This document shows, piece after piece, positions 50,396-59,449 of a DNA stretch of 64,000 bases (within the stretch, counting starts at the first letter, position 1; the number at the start of each line of letters is the position of its first letter). The DNA comes from Epibacterium ulvae (GTDB taxonomy: Bacteria; Pseudomonadota; Alphaproteobacteria; Rhodobacterales; Rhodobacteraceae). The notes below the pieces were generated by a model. The model did not search any database and was not told the DNA's origin. It worked only from the letters and a program-made list of their open reading frames with translations. The position numbers were made by a program, and so were the translations under genes. The stretch is from contig NZ_FMWG01000001.1 in NCBI RefSeq assembly GCF_900102795.1, forward strand, positions 186,001 to 250,000, in the 5' to 3' direction.

Positions 50396-52505
50396 TGCTA
50401 ATTCTCCGATCTGTGTCAAAACCTGCTGCCGAAGGCGAGGCGGCAAGGATGCTTTCGGGGTCGAGGATCATAGCGATCTTACCATCCCCGAGGATGGTTG
50501 CTGCGGCGACACCTGGGATGTTTCCACAGACACCGTCCAGGCTTTTGATCACCACTTGGCGTTGGTCATAGATGTCGTCGACAGCGAGCGCGCTGCGTTG
50601 ACCTGTTTCAGTTTCGACCAGAAGGTAAACCCCTGGAGGCTGGTCGTAGTGTTGGCGGAGGCCCAGGGCATCTGCGACATCACAAATCGGTACAAAATTG
50701 CCGCGAATTGACAAAAGCGTACCGTCTGCGCCCAGATTGTTGATCATCTCATCGCTGCCCCGCATCGTTTCAACGATAGAGGTAATGGGCACCACCATGG
50801 TCTGATCTGCGACAGAGACGACCATGCCATCCATAACCGCAAGTGTGAGTGGCAGAATGATCGTGAATGTAGATCCTTTGCCCGGGGTTGAAGAGATGTT
50901 AATCCGCCCACCGAGCCCGGTTACGGCGTTTTTGACAACGTCCATGCCAACACCGCGGCCTGACAGGTTGGAAATCTCTTTTGCGGTCGAAAACCCGGGT
51001 AGGAACAAAAGATTGTCGATTTCATTGTCGGTCAGTTCGGCGTTTTCAGGGATCAGCCCTTTGTCAATCGCAATCTGTTTTACACGCGGACGGTTCACAC
51101 CGGCGCCATCATCTCTGATCTCGATGCAAACACTACCTGACCGGTGTGATGCGGTGAGGCGAATCTCACCTGCGTTTGACTTGCCTGCAGCAGCGCGGTC
51201 TTCGGGTTTTTCGATTCCGTGGTCGACTGCGTTGCGAAGAATATGCGTTAATGGGTCAGACAGCCGTTCGATAACTGTTTTGTCGACCTCTGTCGCTTCT
51301 CCTTCGGTGACCAACTTGGCTGTTTTGCCAGTGGCCGAAGAGGCTTCTCGTACAATCCGTGCCATACGCTGGAACAGCGGCTTTACCGGCTGCGCTCGGA
51401 TTGACATGACCCCTTCTTGGATGTCGCGAGCGAGATTTTTGAACCCTTCAAGTTCTGTCTCGACTTCGCGCACATCACCAGCATCCAGGTTGGCAATTTG
51501 CTGGGCCAACATGGAATGATTGATGATAAGTTCCCCAACAGCGTTGATTAGCCGGTCCACCCGCTCAAGATCGACACGGAGCGTAGGCTTTGGCCCGGCC
51601 TTGGCGGTCTCGGCTTTTGGGGGAGAAGCTTTTTCTTCGACAGGGGCCGAAACCACAGCTTCAGGTGCGGGGGCCGGCTCTTCAAAAGGGGCTGCGGGTG
51701 CCGCGTCCCCAGAGGCGTCGGGATCAGTGCCAAAGGCTGCATTCAAAGCGGCCAGTGCATCGGTGTCTTCTGCTTCATCGGCTTCGGATTCGATTGTCAA
51801 CTCACACAAACCTTCAACAAATTCGAAGACAGCTTCGATTGCGCTTCGAGGTTCATTCGAAACCAGAGTGAGATCCCATGCAAGATAGCTTTCGTCTGCA
51901 TCGAATGCGTCGAAACCTGGTAGCTCGCTTTCATTAAGGCGCACAGACAGTTCACCCAGTTCGGACAGAGCCTGGAACAGGAAAAACGGTTCGTTCCCAG
52001 TGCCATACATGTCCTTTAGCGGCTGAAACCGAATTTCGTAGGCGCGCTCTGTCGTATCTTCGATGAGCGGCATAGGTGCCATTGCGCCACCCAACCCCAT
52101 AGGTTCGAAGGTCAGATCTTCTTCTTCTTCTGGGATGTATTTGGCGAGTGCCTCAATCAATACGTCATGATGCGCTTCGTCGGTTGTGCCGCCATCACGT
52201 GCGGTTGCGACAAGATCGGCCAGATGGTCGCTTGAACGCAGCAGCAACTGGATGAGTGCGGCATCAAACTCTAACTTGCCGCTGCGCAGCTCATCAAAGA
52301 CAGTTTCGAACTTATGGGCAAAGCCAACCAGTTCATCCAGGCCAAAAGCCCCTGCACCACCTTTGATCGAGTGAACTGCGCGGAAAATCGCATTTACGAC
52401 TTCTTGGTCATGCTCCCCGCCTTCAATGGCGGTCAGACCCTCGTCCATTGCTTCAAGGAGGTCTTCGCACTCCTCAAAGAATGTATCTTGAATCGACCCG
52501 GACAT
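50379..52505 (-). CDS. cheA: Chemotaxis histidine kinase CheA
   Basis: The 708-residue kinase has the P1 phosphotransfer domain with His 45 in FRAVHSIKGGAGAFGL, a variable P2-like region and an Ala/Pro/Glu linker. The P3 dimerisation domain has LINAVGELIINHSMLAQQ; the P4 ATPase has the N-box ILRNAVDHGIE and EIRDDGAGV, and the G-box region GRGVGMDVVKNAV; and P5 is CheW-like at the C-terminus. All five regions are present. It starts one base after the first cheY. Confidence 0.96.
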   Translation of the reverse strand: MSGSIQDTFFEECEDLLEAMDEGLTAIEGGEHDQEVVNAIFRAVHSIKGGAGAFGLDELVGFAHKFETVFDELRSGKLEFDAALIQLLLRSSDHLADLVATARDGGTTDEAHHDVLIEALAKYIPEEEEDLTFEPMGLGGAMAPMPLIEDTTERAYEIRFQPLKDMYGTGNEPFFLFQALSELGELSVRLNESELPGFDAFDADESYLAWDLTLVSNEPRSAIEAVFEFVEGLCELTIESEADEAEDTDALAALNAAFGTDPDASGDAAPAAPFEEPAPAPEAVVSAPVEEKASPPKAETAKAGPKPTLRVDLERVDRLINAVGELIINHSMLAQQIANLDAGDVREVETELEGFKNLARDIQEGVMSIRAQPVKPLFQRMARIVREASSATGKTAKLVTEGEATEVDKTVIERLSDPLTHILRNAVDHGIEKPEDRAAAGKSNAGEIRLTASHRSGSVCIEIRDDGAGVNRPRVKQIAIDKGLIPENAELTDNEIDNLLFLPGFSTAKEISNLSGRGVGMDVVKNAVTGLGGRINISSTPGKGSTFTIILPLTLAVMDGMVVSVADQTMVVPITSIVETMRGSDEMINNLGADGTLLSIRGNFVPICDVADALGLRQHYDQPPGVYLLVETETGQRSALAVDDIYDQRQVVIKSLDGVCGNIPGVAAATILGDGKIAMILDPESILAASPSAAGFDTDRRISNAIAS

Positions 52506-52506
52506 C

Positions 52507-52881
52507 TTATGCCGCCGCTCCTGTGACGCGTTTCAGAGCAAAAATGAGAGATTGATCATCAAACGGTTTGGTGATCCAACCGGTTGCACCAGCGGCACGT
52601 GCGCGCGCTTTCAGTTCAGGCGCGCTTTCGGTGGTCAGAACCAAGATTGGCACCTTGGAGTTGATGTCAGTGCCGCGCAGTTCTTCGATCACGCCAAAGC
52701 CGTCAAGATTGGGCATGTTGATGTCGGTGATTACGACGTCAGGTGCGACATCACCGTACATATCTACGCCATCGCGACCATCTACGGCGCAATGATATTC
52801 AAAACCTGCTTCTTCTAGAGCGGCTGCAAGCAAATTCCGGATAGTGCGGGAATCGTCGATTGCCAGAACTTTGGTTTTCAT
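52507..52881 (-). CDS. cheY: CheY-like response regulator (first copy)
   Basis: The 124-residue receiver domain has IDDS (8-11), phospho-acceptor Asp 53 in VVITDINMPNLDGFG, Thr in LVLTTESAPELK and Lys in WITKPFD. GAGGAA lies upstream of ATG 52881, which overlaps the stop of the STAS gene (ATGA). The longer frame to 52944 lies inside that gene. It is placed directly upstream of cheA, as in many alphaproteobacterial che operons. Confidence 0.94.
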   Translation of the reverse strand: MKTKVLAIDDSRTIRNLLAAALEEAGFEYHCAVDGRDGVDMYGDVAPDVVITDINMPNLDGFGVIEELRGTDINSKVPILVLTTESAPELKARARAAGATGWITKPFDDQSLIFALKRVTGAAA

Positions 52882-53165
52882 GCTGTTTCCTCGTCTACAA
52901 ATCGTGTGGGTTCCAAACCCAGCATGGTCAGGGATTTGCGGCACGTTTCAGTGATGTTCGTGACGGCAAACCCTACCTCTTCCGAACGCCATTGCTGCTC
53001 TGCACTTAAAAGCAGTTGCAGGCAGCGCGATGGCATAACCTTGGTGTTGCTGCAGTCGATCTCGACTGCTTTTGATTGCGCTCCGCGCAAGAAATCGATC
53101 AGAGGATCAAGTTCTGCAAAAGCATTGGGTAGATCCAATGTGAATTTTTGAGTTTCCACCGACAT
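52878..53165 (-). CDS. STAS-domain protein heading the chemotaxis operon
   Basis: The 95-residue protein has the STAS pattern: a first strand (QKFTLDLPNAFAELDPLIDF), AVEIDCSNTKVMPSRCLQLL with Ser/Thr near the conserved anti-sigma-antagonist site, and EEVGFAVTNITETCRKSLTM. The usual D-S-x-G phosphorylation motif is replaced by MPSRC, but a Ser is kept. STAS proteins next to cheY/cheA occur in several non-canonical chemotaxis operons. It is the first gene, with a 236-bp leader region upstream to hisD. Confidence 0.85.
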   Translation of the reverse strand: MSVETQKFTLDLPNAFAELDPLIDFLRGAQSKAVEIDCSNTKVMPSRCLQLLLSAEQQWRSEEVGFAVTNITETCRKSLTMLGLEPTRFVDEETA

Positions 53166-53401
53166 ATCCAGCGATTCGCACCCCCGTTGTTGGCGACAGA
53201 TTTGAATTTCGATGACCTATTGGTATGCGCTGGGCCTTAATATTTGATTGCCGCGAAATCAGAGTCTGGGCCTGGTTGCCCATTCTGGATGATTTTCTTG
53301 TGTGAACTTTGCTGGGTAGGGCTGGATATCCACATCTTTATATCTGGCCCTCTTGAGCCCTTTGGCTGGCAGGGCTATGCCAAACGTAAAGGAGAGCCGT
53401 C

Positions 53402-54703
53402 ATGCCTGTTTTTCTCAATACACAAGACCCAGACTTTGAAACTGGCTTTGCGACATTGTTGAGCGCGAAACGCGAGGACAGTCCTGACGTTGATGCGGTT
53501 GTTGCAGACATTATTTCTGACGTGCGTGCACGGGGAGATGCTGCTGTTCTTGAGCTGACGGAGAAGTTTGATCGTTTGAAACTGTCAGCTGAGACGCTGC
53601 GATTCTCGGATGCTGAAATTGATGAGGCCATAGAAAAGGTCTCAGCCACGGATCGGGCGGCGTTGGAGTTGGCGGCAGAACGAATTCGCGCCTATCACCT
53701 GCGTCAGATGCCCCAAGATGAAGAGTGGCAAGATGCGGCAGGCGCCACGTTGGGTTGGCGATGGTCGGCAGTATCTGCGGCCGGTCTTTATGTGCCTGGA
53801 GGCCTTGCAAGCTATCCATCTTCGGTGTTGATGAACGCGATTCCAGCAAAGGTTGCGGGCGTGGCGCGGCTGGCGATCACAGTGCCAACCCCGGATGGGC
53901 TGGTCAATCCTTTGGTGCTGTTGGCGGCACGCCTTGCGGGTGTTGATGAGGTTTATCGCATTGGGGGTGCGCAAGCCGTGGCAGCTTTGGCCTATGGGAC
54001 GGCAACGATTGCACCGGTTGATAAAATCACTGGCCCCGGGAATGCATTTGTTGCGGCCGCAAAGCGGCGGGTGTTTGGGAAGGTTGGCATCGATATGATT
54101 GCGGGCCCATCAGAAATTTTGGTCATCGCAGACAAGAATAACAATCCGGACTGGATTGCGCTCGACCTGTTGAGCCAAGCAGAGCATGATGAAAGCGCGC
54201 AGTCTTTGCTGATCACCGATGATGCCGCCTTTGGACAGGCCGTTGCAGAGGCAGTTGATGCGCGTCTAGAAACGTTAGAGCGCCGCGCCATTGCGGGACC
54301 AAGCTGGCGTGATTTCGGTGCCATTATCACAGTGCGTGATTTGGATGAGGCCGCTGCGCTGTCAAATCGGATTGCGCCTGAGCATCTGGAACTTTGTGTT
54401 GCGGATGCGGATGTTTTGAGCCTGAAAACGGTTCATGCCGGGGCAATTTTCCTAGGACAGTATACGCCCGAAGCCATTGGCGATTATATCGGCGGGCCGA
54501 ACCACGTGTTGCCAACTGCGCGTTCTGCGCGCTTCTCGTCTGGTCTCTCGGTCATGGACTTCCTGAAACGTACAACGCTAAGCAAGATGACCCCTGAAGC
54601 GCTGCGCGCGATTGGGCCTGCTGCAGAGGCGCTGGCCCAAAGCGAGAGTCTTGAAGCGCATGGTCTGTCCGTCCGTGCGCGTTTGGACGGTCTGAATAGC
54701 TAA
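53402..54703 (+). CDS. hisD: Histidinol dehydrogenase
   Basis: HisD performs the last two oxidations of histidine synthesis and is zinc-dependent. The 433-residue protein has GLYVPGGLASYPSSVLMNAI, IGGAQAVAALAYGT, KITGPGNAFVAAAKRRVFG, the zinc-site IDMIAGPSEILVIAD with LLSQAEHDESAQS, and NHVLPTARSARFSSGLSVMD. AAAGGAGAG precedes the ATG. UPF0262 and a phosphatase gene follow, an order common in alphaproteobacteria. Confidence 0.97.
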   Translation: MPVFLNTQDPDFETGFATLLSAKREDSPDVDAVVADIISDVRARGDAAVLELTEKFDRLKLSAETLRFSDAEIDEAIEKVSATDRAALELAAERIRAYHLRQMPQDEEWQDAAGATLGWRWSAVSAAGLYVPGGLASYPSSVLMNAIPAKVAGVARLAITVPTPDGLVNPLVLLAARLAGVDEVYRIGGAQAVAALAYGTATIAPVDKITGPGNAFVAAAKRRVFGKVGIDMIAGPSEILVIADKNNNPDWIALDLLSQAEHDESAQSLLITDDAAFGQAVAEAVDARLETLERRAIAGPSWRDFGAIITVRDLDEAAALSNRIAPEHLELCVADADVLSLKTVHAGAIFLGQYTPEAIGDYIGGPNHVLPTARSARFSSGLSVMDFLKRTTLSKMTPEALRAIGPAAEALAQSESLEAHGLSVRARLDGLNS

Positions 54704-54730
54704 TCCTGCGCTTAGGTCGATTGGATCTAC

Positions 54731-54768
54731 TGCTAACGCATTGTCTGCGCGGCGGCCTTGCGTTAGCA
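54731..54768. promoter_or_regulatory. Perfect 10-bp inverted repeat after hisD
   Basis: TGCTAACGCA (54731-54740) and TGCGTTAGCA (54759-54768) enclose 18 bp. It ends 32 bp before the UPF0262 start and begins 28 bp after the hisD stop. There is no T-run, so it is an operator or an RNA stem rather than an intrinsic terminator. Confidence 0.65.
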
Positions 54769-54800
54769 ATATGTGTCGCTGTTTCATTGAGGGTCGCACG

Positions 54801-55280
54801 ATGAGCCGTATCAGTAAGATCGAATTAGACGATCGCAATCTTCCACCGCCGACACCTGAAATTTCGCAGGAACGTAAGGTGGCTATTTTTGATCTAATTG
54901 AAGAGAATAGCTTTGTCCTGCCTGCGCGTGAGGATCGCGTGGTGCCAGAAGGCCCTTATCATCTTGATCTGGCGATTCGTGATAAACGACTGGTCTTTGA
55001 TCTGGCAACTGAGGCTGGCGACAAAGCTGCAGAGTTCCATCTGTCGCTGTCTCCCTTTCGGCAGGTTGTGAAAGACTACTACCAGATCTGCGAGAGCTAT
55101 TTTAATGCTGTGAAGACTCTTCCGCCCAGCCAGATTGAAACAATTGATATGGCGCGGCGTGGGATTCATAATGAAGGAAGCCGCGTTTTGCAGGAACGTT
55201 TGGACGGGAAGGCTGAGGTCGATACTGATACAGCACGCCGTCTGTTCACCCTGATTTGTGTCCTGCACTTCGGAGCTTAG
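54801..55280 (+). CDS. UPF0262 family protein
   Basis: The 159-residue protein starts MSRISKIELDDRNLPPPTPE and has ERKVAIFDLIEENSF, YHLDLAIRDKRLVFDL and IDMARRGIHNEGSRVLQERL, all typical of UPF0262. The function is unknown. GAGGG lies before ATG 54801. The family is nearly always placed between hisD and an LMW phosphatase gene in alphaproteobacteria. Confidence 0.93.
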   Translation: MSRISKIELDDRNLPPPTPEISQERKVAIFDLIEENSFVLPAREDRVVPEGPYHLDLAIRDKRLVFDLATEAGDKAAEFHLSLSPFRQVVKDYYQICESYFNAVKTLPPSQIETIDMARRGIHNEGSRVLQERLDGKAEVDTDTARRLFTLICVLHFGA

Positions 55281-55283
55281 ACC

Positions 55284-55745
55284 TTGGAGAAACTGCCGCA
55301 GTCAGTTCTGTTTTGTTGTGATCATAATGCCGTCCGCTCGCCTATGGCCGAAGGGATCATGAAAAAATTCTATGGCACTGGCACTTATGTTCAGTCTGTT
55401 GGTGTCAAAAACGACATGGAAATTGATGGATTCAGTATCGCAGTTTGTCAGGAAATCAATGTTGAGCTGAGCCGTCACAGATCCCGCTCCTTTGATGAGA
55501 TGGAGCAATGGGGCGATGACCTCTCCTCTTTTGATCTTGTGGTTGCCTTGTCCCCTGCAAGTCAGCGCCGCGCCCTGGAGTTGACGCGTTTCTTTCATTT
55601 GGATGTGGATTATTGGCCGATTATGGATCCAACTGGGTTGGGCGAAAATCGTGAGAGTAAATTGCAGATGTATCGTCAAAGCCGCGATCAGATCATCGAA
55701 AAGCTGATTTCGCGTTGGGGAGACCCAAAAGAGGCCTTAGTCTGA
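55284..55745 (+). CDS. Low-molecular-weight protein-tyrosine phosphatase family protein
   Basis: The 153-residue protein has the phosphatase P-loop C-x5-R as CDHNAVRSPMAEG (Cys 12, Arg 18) and the general-acid Asp in YWPIMDPTG. The P-loop has Asn-Ala-Val-Arg-Ser, as in the alphaproteobacterial branch near arsenate reductases. The substrate is unknown. The start is TTG 55284, four bases after the UPF0262 stop, with GGAG upstream. Confidence 0.87.
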   Translation: MEKLPQSVLFCCDHNAVRSPMAEGIMKKFYGTGTYVQSVGVKNDMEIDGFSIAVCQEINVELSRHRSRSFDEMEQWGDDLSSFDLVVALSPASQRRALELTRFFHLDVDYWPIMDPTGLGENRESKLQMYRQSRDQIIEKLISRWGDPKEALV

Positions 55746-55772
55746 TTTTGGCGATGTGGAAAAGGGGAGCGC

Positions 55773-57740
55773 TTAGGTGCTTTCTTCTGCCAAGGTGACG
55801 ATATCGCCCATGATCGCGTTCAACTGGAAGTTTTTGGGGGTGAAGACCCGCGACACACCCATTTCTTTGAGCCGTTCCGCATCTTCGTCGGGAATGATGC
55901 CCCCTACAATCACCGGCAGATCTGATAGACCCGCGTCTTTCAAGCGCTCCAAGGTCTCTTCGACAAGCGGAATGTGGCTCCCAGAGAGGATGGAGAGCCC
56001 CAGCACATGCGCTTTGTCCTGCTGGGCGCTTTCAACCAATTCTGCGGGCGTCATACGGATCCCGTCGTAGGTGATATCCATGCCGCAATCGCGGGCACGG
56101 AACGCAATTTGCTCGGCCCCGTTTGAATGGCCATCAAGTCCCGGTTTCCCCACAACAAATTTCAGTCGCCGCCCCAATTTGTCGCTGGCGGAGTTGACGG
56201 CTTCTCGCAGATCTTCCAATCCTTCGGTCTGGTTGGAAACGGAAGCTGACACGCCGGTTGGTCCGCGATAGGTGCCATAGGCCTTGCGCATTTCTTCGGC
56301 CCATTCGCCGGTTGTCACCCCGGCTTTTGCAGCCGCAATTGAGGGCTCCATGATGTTTTTGCCTGTTGCGGCAGCCTCTCGCAACGCGGCCAGAGATTGC
56401 GCAACAGCATCAGTATCACGGGCGGATTTCCAGCTGTTTAGTCGGGAGATTTGTTCTTGTTCGACGGCTGGATCAACAACCATGATACCGCCGTCTTCGG
56501 TTTGTAGCGGTGAAGGTTCGCCTTCAATCCAGCGGTTTACCCCGACGACAGTGGTTTCGCCGCGTTCAATCCGGTTCAGGCGTTCAGCGTTGGAATCAAC
56601 CAGCCGCGACTTCATGTATTCGATAGAAGCGACCGCGCCGCCCATAGCTTCAAGGTTTGCCAGCTCAGCGCGTGCCCCCTCTTTTAGAGCCTCTACTTTG
56701 GTGTCCACCACAGGGTTGCCATCAAATAGATCGCCATATTCTAGAAGATCGGTTTCATAGGCCAGAATTTGCTGCATTCGCATGGACCATTGCTGATCCC
56801 AGGGGCGGGGCAGGCCAAGCGCTTCGTTCCATGCAGGGAGCTGCACAGCGCGGGCACGCGCTTTTTTCGACAGGGTAACGGCCAGCATTTCGATCAGAAT
56901 GCGGTAGACGTTGTTTTCAGGCTGTTGTTCCGTCAGACCCAATGAATTCACCTGCACGCCATAGCGGAAGCGGCGGAATTTTGGTTCTTCAACACCATAC
57001 CGTTTCTGGCAAATCTCGTCCCACAGGTCGACAAAGGCGCGCATTTTGCACATCTCGGTCACAAAACGAATACCTGCGTTTACAAAGAAAGAAATACGCC
57101 CGACCAGCGCGGGGAAATCTTCAGCGGGCACACGCGGTTTGAGCTCGTCCAGAACGGCCTGCGCCGTTGCGAGCGCAAAGGCAAGCTCCTGTTCTGGCGT
57201 CGCACCCGCTTCTTGCAGATGGTAGGAACAGATGTTCATCGGGTTCCATTTGGGAATGTTGTGATAGCAGTATTCTGCCACATCCCCGATCATTTTAAGG
57301 CTGGGCGCCGGAGGGCAGATATAAGTGCCACGGCTGAGATATTCTTTGATCAGGTCGTTTTGGACAGTGCCCTGCAATTTAGAGATATCAGCGCCCTGTT
57401 CTTCGGCAGCGGCGATATAGAGCGACAACAACCACGGAGCCGTCGCATTGATCGTCATCGAGGTGTTCATCTGTTCTAGGGGGATCTGATCAAACAGCGT
57501 GCGCATATCGCCAAGATGGCAGACGGGAACGCCAACTTTGCCGACCTCTCCACGGGCGAGAACATGATCGCTGTCATAGCCAGTCTGGGTGGGCAGATCA
57601 AACGCTACGCTCAACCCGGTCTGACCTTTTGCCAGATTGGCGCGATACAGCGCGTTTGAGGCGGTCGCGGTAGAGTGACCGGCATAGGTTCGGATCAGCC
57701 ACGGGCGGTCTGTCTTTGGGGTCTGCTGCGTCTGCGACAT
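55773..57740 (-). CDS. ecm: Ethylmalonyl-CoA mutase (B12-dependent)
   Basis: Ecm converts ethylmalonyl-CoA to methylsuccinyl-CoA, a defining step of the ethylmalonyl-CoA pathway. From ATG 57740 it has 655 residues: the N-terminal TIM barrel starts RPWLIRTYAGHSTATASNAL (the MeaA/Ecm type, distinct from methylmalonyl-CoA mutase), with AFDLPTQTGYDSD, and the C-terminal cobalamin domain has the DxHxxG motif GLDGHSNGAEQIA. The ATG has AAAGG upstream; the frame's first codon at 57746 is TTG. Confidence 0.94.
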   Translation of the reverse strand: MSQTQQTPKTDRPWLIRTYAGHSTATASNALYRANLAKGQTGLSVAFDLPTQTGYDSDHVLARGEVGKVGVPVCHLGDMRTLFDQIPLEQMNTSMTINATAPWLLSLYIAAAEEQGADISKLQGTVQNDLIKEYLSRGTYICPPAPSLKMIGDVAEYCYHNIPKWNPMNICSYHLQEAGATPEQELAFALATAQAVLDELKPRVPAEDFPALVGRISFFVNAGIRFVTEMCKMRAFVDLWDEICQKRYGVEEPKFRRFRYGVQVNSLGLTEQQPENNVYRILIEMLAVTLSKKARARAVQLPAWNEALGLPRPWDQQWSMRMQQILAYETDLLEYGDLFDGNPVVDTKVEALKEGARAELANLEAMGGAVASIEYMKSRLVDSNAERLNRIERGETTVVGVNRWIEGEPSPLQTEDGGIMVVDPAVEQEQISRLNSWKSARDTDAVAQSLAALREAAATGKNIMEPSIAAAKAGVTTGEWAEEMRKAYGTYRGPTGVSASVSNQTEGLEDLREAVNSASDKLGRRLKFVVGKPGLDGHSNGAEQIAFRARDCGMDITYDGIRMTPAELVESAQQDKAHVLGLSILSGSHIPLVEETLERLKDAGLSDLPVIVGGIIPDEDAERLKEMGVSRVFTPKNFQLNAIMGDIVTLAEEST

Positions 57741-57820
57741 GTCCAAGCCTTTCAGATTTAGAAAGCAACTATATTTCCATTTTGTAGCTTAAACAGTAAT
57801 TTTAAATCTTTGTCAATTCG

Positions 57821-57831
57821 CTGCGTTGCGG
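57821..57831. promoter_or_regulatory. CTGCGTTGCGG motif upstream of ecm (also upstream of mcl2)
   Basis: CTGCGTTGCGG lies 81-91 bp before the ecm start. The same 11 bases occur at 40724-40734, 73-83 bp before mcl2. In both places the flanks extend a rough dyad around the central T. The match is short enough to be chance. Confidence 0.3.
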
Positions 57832-57855
57832 CAATGGATCAGGTCTTATTGACTG

Positions 57856-59229
57856 TTACACAATCTTCCCGGGGTTCATGATGTTGTCGGGATCAATGGT
57901 TTGTTTCAGTTTGGCCATCAAATCGTAGGCGGCGCCGTGTTCTTCAGCCATATAGGCTTTCTTACCTGTTCCGACGCCGTGTTCCCCGGTGACTGTGCCG
58001 CCAAAGGAGAGCGCAGCGCGATTGACCGCTGAAGCGAGTGTTTTTGCGCGCGCCATTTCGTCTGTATTGTCAGGTTCTACCAAGATCAGGAGGTGAAAGT
58101 TGCCGTCACCCACGTGGCCGACCAGCGGTGCCACAAGGCCTGATTCTGCGATGAGCTTTTTGGTCTGTGCGATGCAATCTGCAAGCGCTGAAATTGGGAC
58201 ACAGCAGTCGGTGACGACACCTTCGCTGCCCTTACGGAGGCTTTTGCCGGCATAATAGGCATCATGCCGTGCCTGCCAAAGACGATTGCGATCTTCGGTT
58301 TTTGTCGCCCAGGTAAAGTCCGAGGCCTTAAATTCATCAGCGGCTCTTTGGAACATTTCAACCTGTTCAGCGACACCACGTTCCGATCCATGGAATTCGA
58401 GAAAGAGATGAGGTTTCTCTGGGAGTTTCAGGTCCGGGTTAAAGATATTCATACCCCGCATCTGGACATCATCTAGCAATTCAATTCGTGCCATTGGGAT
58501 ACCCATTTGGATGGCCATGATCACGGTGTTGACCGCATCATCAACGGTATCAAAGGCGCAGGTCGCTGCCATGATGGCCTCTGGTTGGCCAAAAAGACGC
58601 ACGGTCAGTTTGGTAATGATGCCCAGTGTCCCCTCTGATCCGACAAACATATGCGTCAAATCATAGCCTGACGAAGATTTGCGGGCGCGCGTGCCTGTTT
58701 CAATGATACTCCCATCGGGCAAGACAACTTCAAGCGCGAGAACATTCTCGCGCATTGTCCCATAGCGTACAGAGTTGGTGCCCGAGGCGCGTGTTGCTGC
58801 CATGCCTCCCAATGTCGCATCTGCGCCTGGATCGACAGTAAACATCAAACCTGTTGCGCGCAGTTCATCATTCAGTTGTTTACGTGTGACACCGGGCTGT
58901 ACGATCACGTCTAGATCACTTTCATTAATCTGTAGCACTCGGTTCATCTGACTGGTGTCGACGCTGATCCCGCCATGAATGGGAATAACATGGCCTTCGA
59001 GCGAGGTGCCGACGCCAAAAGGAACCATCGGGATCTTATGTGTCGCGCATATCTTTACGACATGAGCGACCTCTTCCGTGGAGTTTGGAAAGGCAACTGC
59101 ATCTGGTAACGCGGGCGTGGAATAGGCTTCATCGCGACCATGGGCCTCGCGCACTGATACTCCGGTTGAAAGACGATCCCCCAGTAGAGACTTTAGCTCT
59201 AAAAGGGCGGTTGACAGAGAGTCCTGCAT
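57856..59229 (-). CDS. GlcD/D-lactate dehydrogenase type FAD-linked oxidase
   Basis: The 457-residue flavoprotein has the PCMH-type FAD domain (IPMVPFGVGTSLEGHVIPIH, VDPGADATLGGMAATRASGT, YDLTHMFVGSEGTLGIITKL) and the C-terminal oxidase domain with the metal-binding motifs HVGDGNFHLL and TVTGEHGVGTGK. D-lactate or glycolate is the most likely substrate type. The start is ATG 59229, directly after a TTG. It lies between ecm and a divergent acyltransferase. Confidence 0.9.
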   Translation of the reverse strand: MQDSLSTALLELKSLLGDRLSTGVSVREAHGRDEAYSTPALPDAVAFPNSTEEVAHVVKICATHKIPMVPFGVGTSLEGHVIPIHGGISVDTSQMNRVLQINESDLDVIVQPGVTRKQLNDELRATGLMFTVDPGADATLGGMAATRASGTNSVRYGTMRENVLALEVVLPDGSIIETGTRARKSSSGYDLTHMFVGSEGTLGIITKLTVRLFGQPEAIMAATCAFDTVDDAVNTVIMAIQMGIPMARIELLDDVQMRGMNIFNPDLKLPEKPHLFLEFHGSERGVAEQVEMFQRAADEFKASDFTWATKTEDRNRLWQARHDAYYAGKSLRKGSEGVVTDCCVPISALADCIAQTKKLIAESGLVAPLVGHVGDGNFHLLILVEPDNTDEMARAKTLASAVNRAALSFGGTVTGEHGVGTGKKAYMAEEHGAAYDLMAKLKQTIDPDNIMNPGKIV

Positions 59230-59449
59230 CAAATGGCATCCTTATCTGAAGCGGTTTTTATGCGCTGACAAACCGGAAGCGATCACAGGTTGGCGCGCAT
59301 GAAGCGACCCTAACAATCCGACCTCGCTTGGCAAAGTGCGCAAGAACCTGTGATATGCGTCAGCGGTGTTTCATCAAGGTGGCGCAGCATTGGATATTTG
59401 TGCGCGGTCCTCTTGTAATGTATCTGCGGCTGCGCAACATGGGGGCTTG

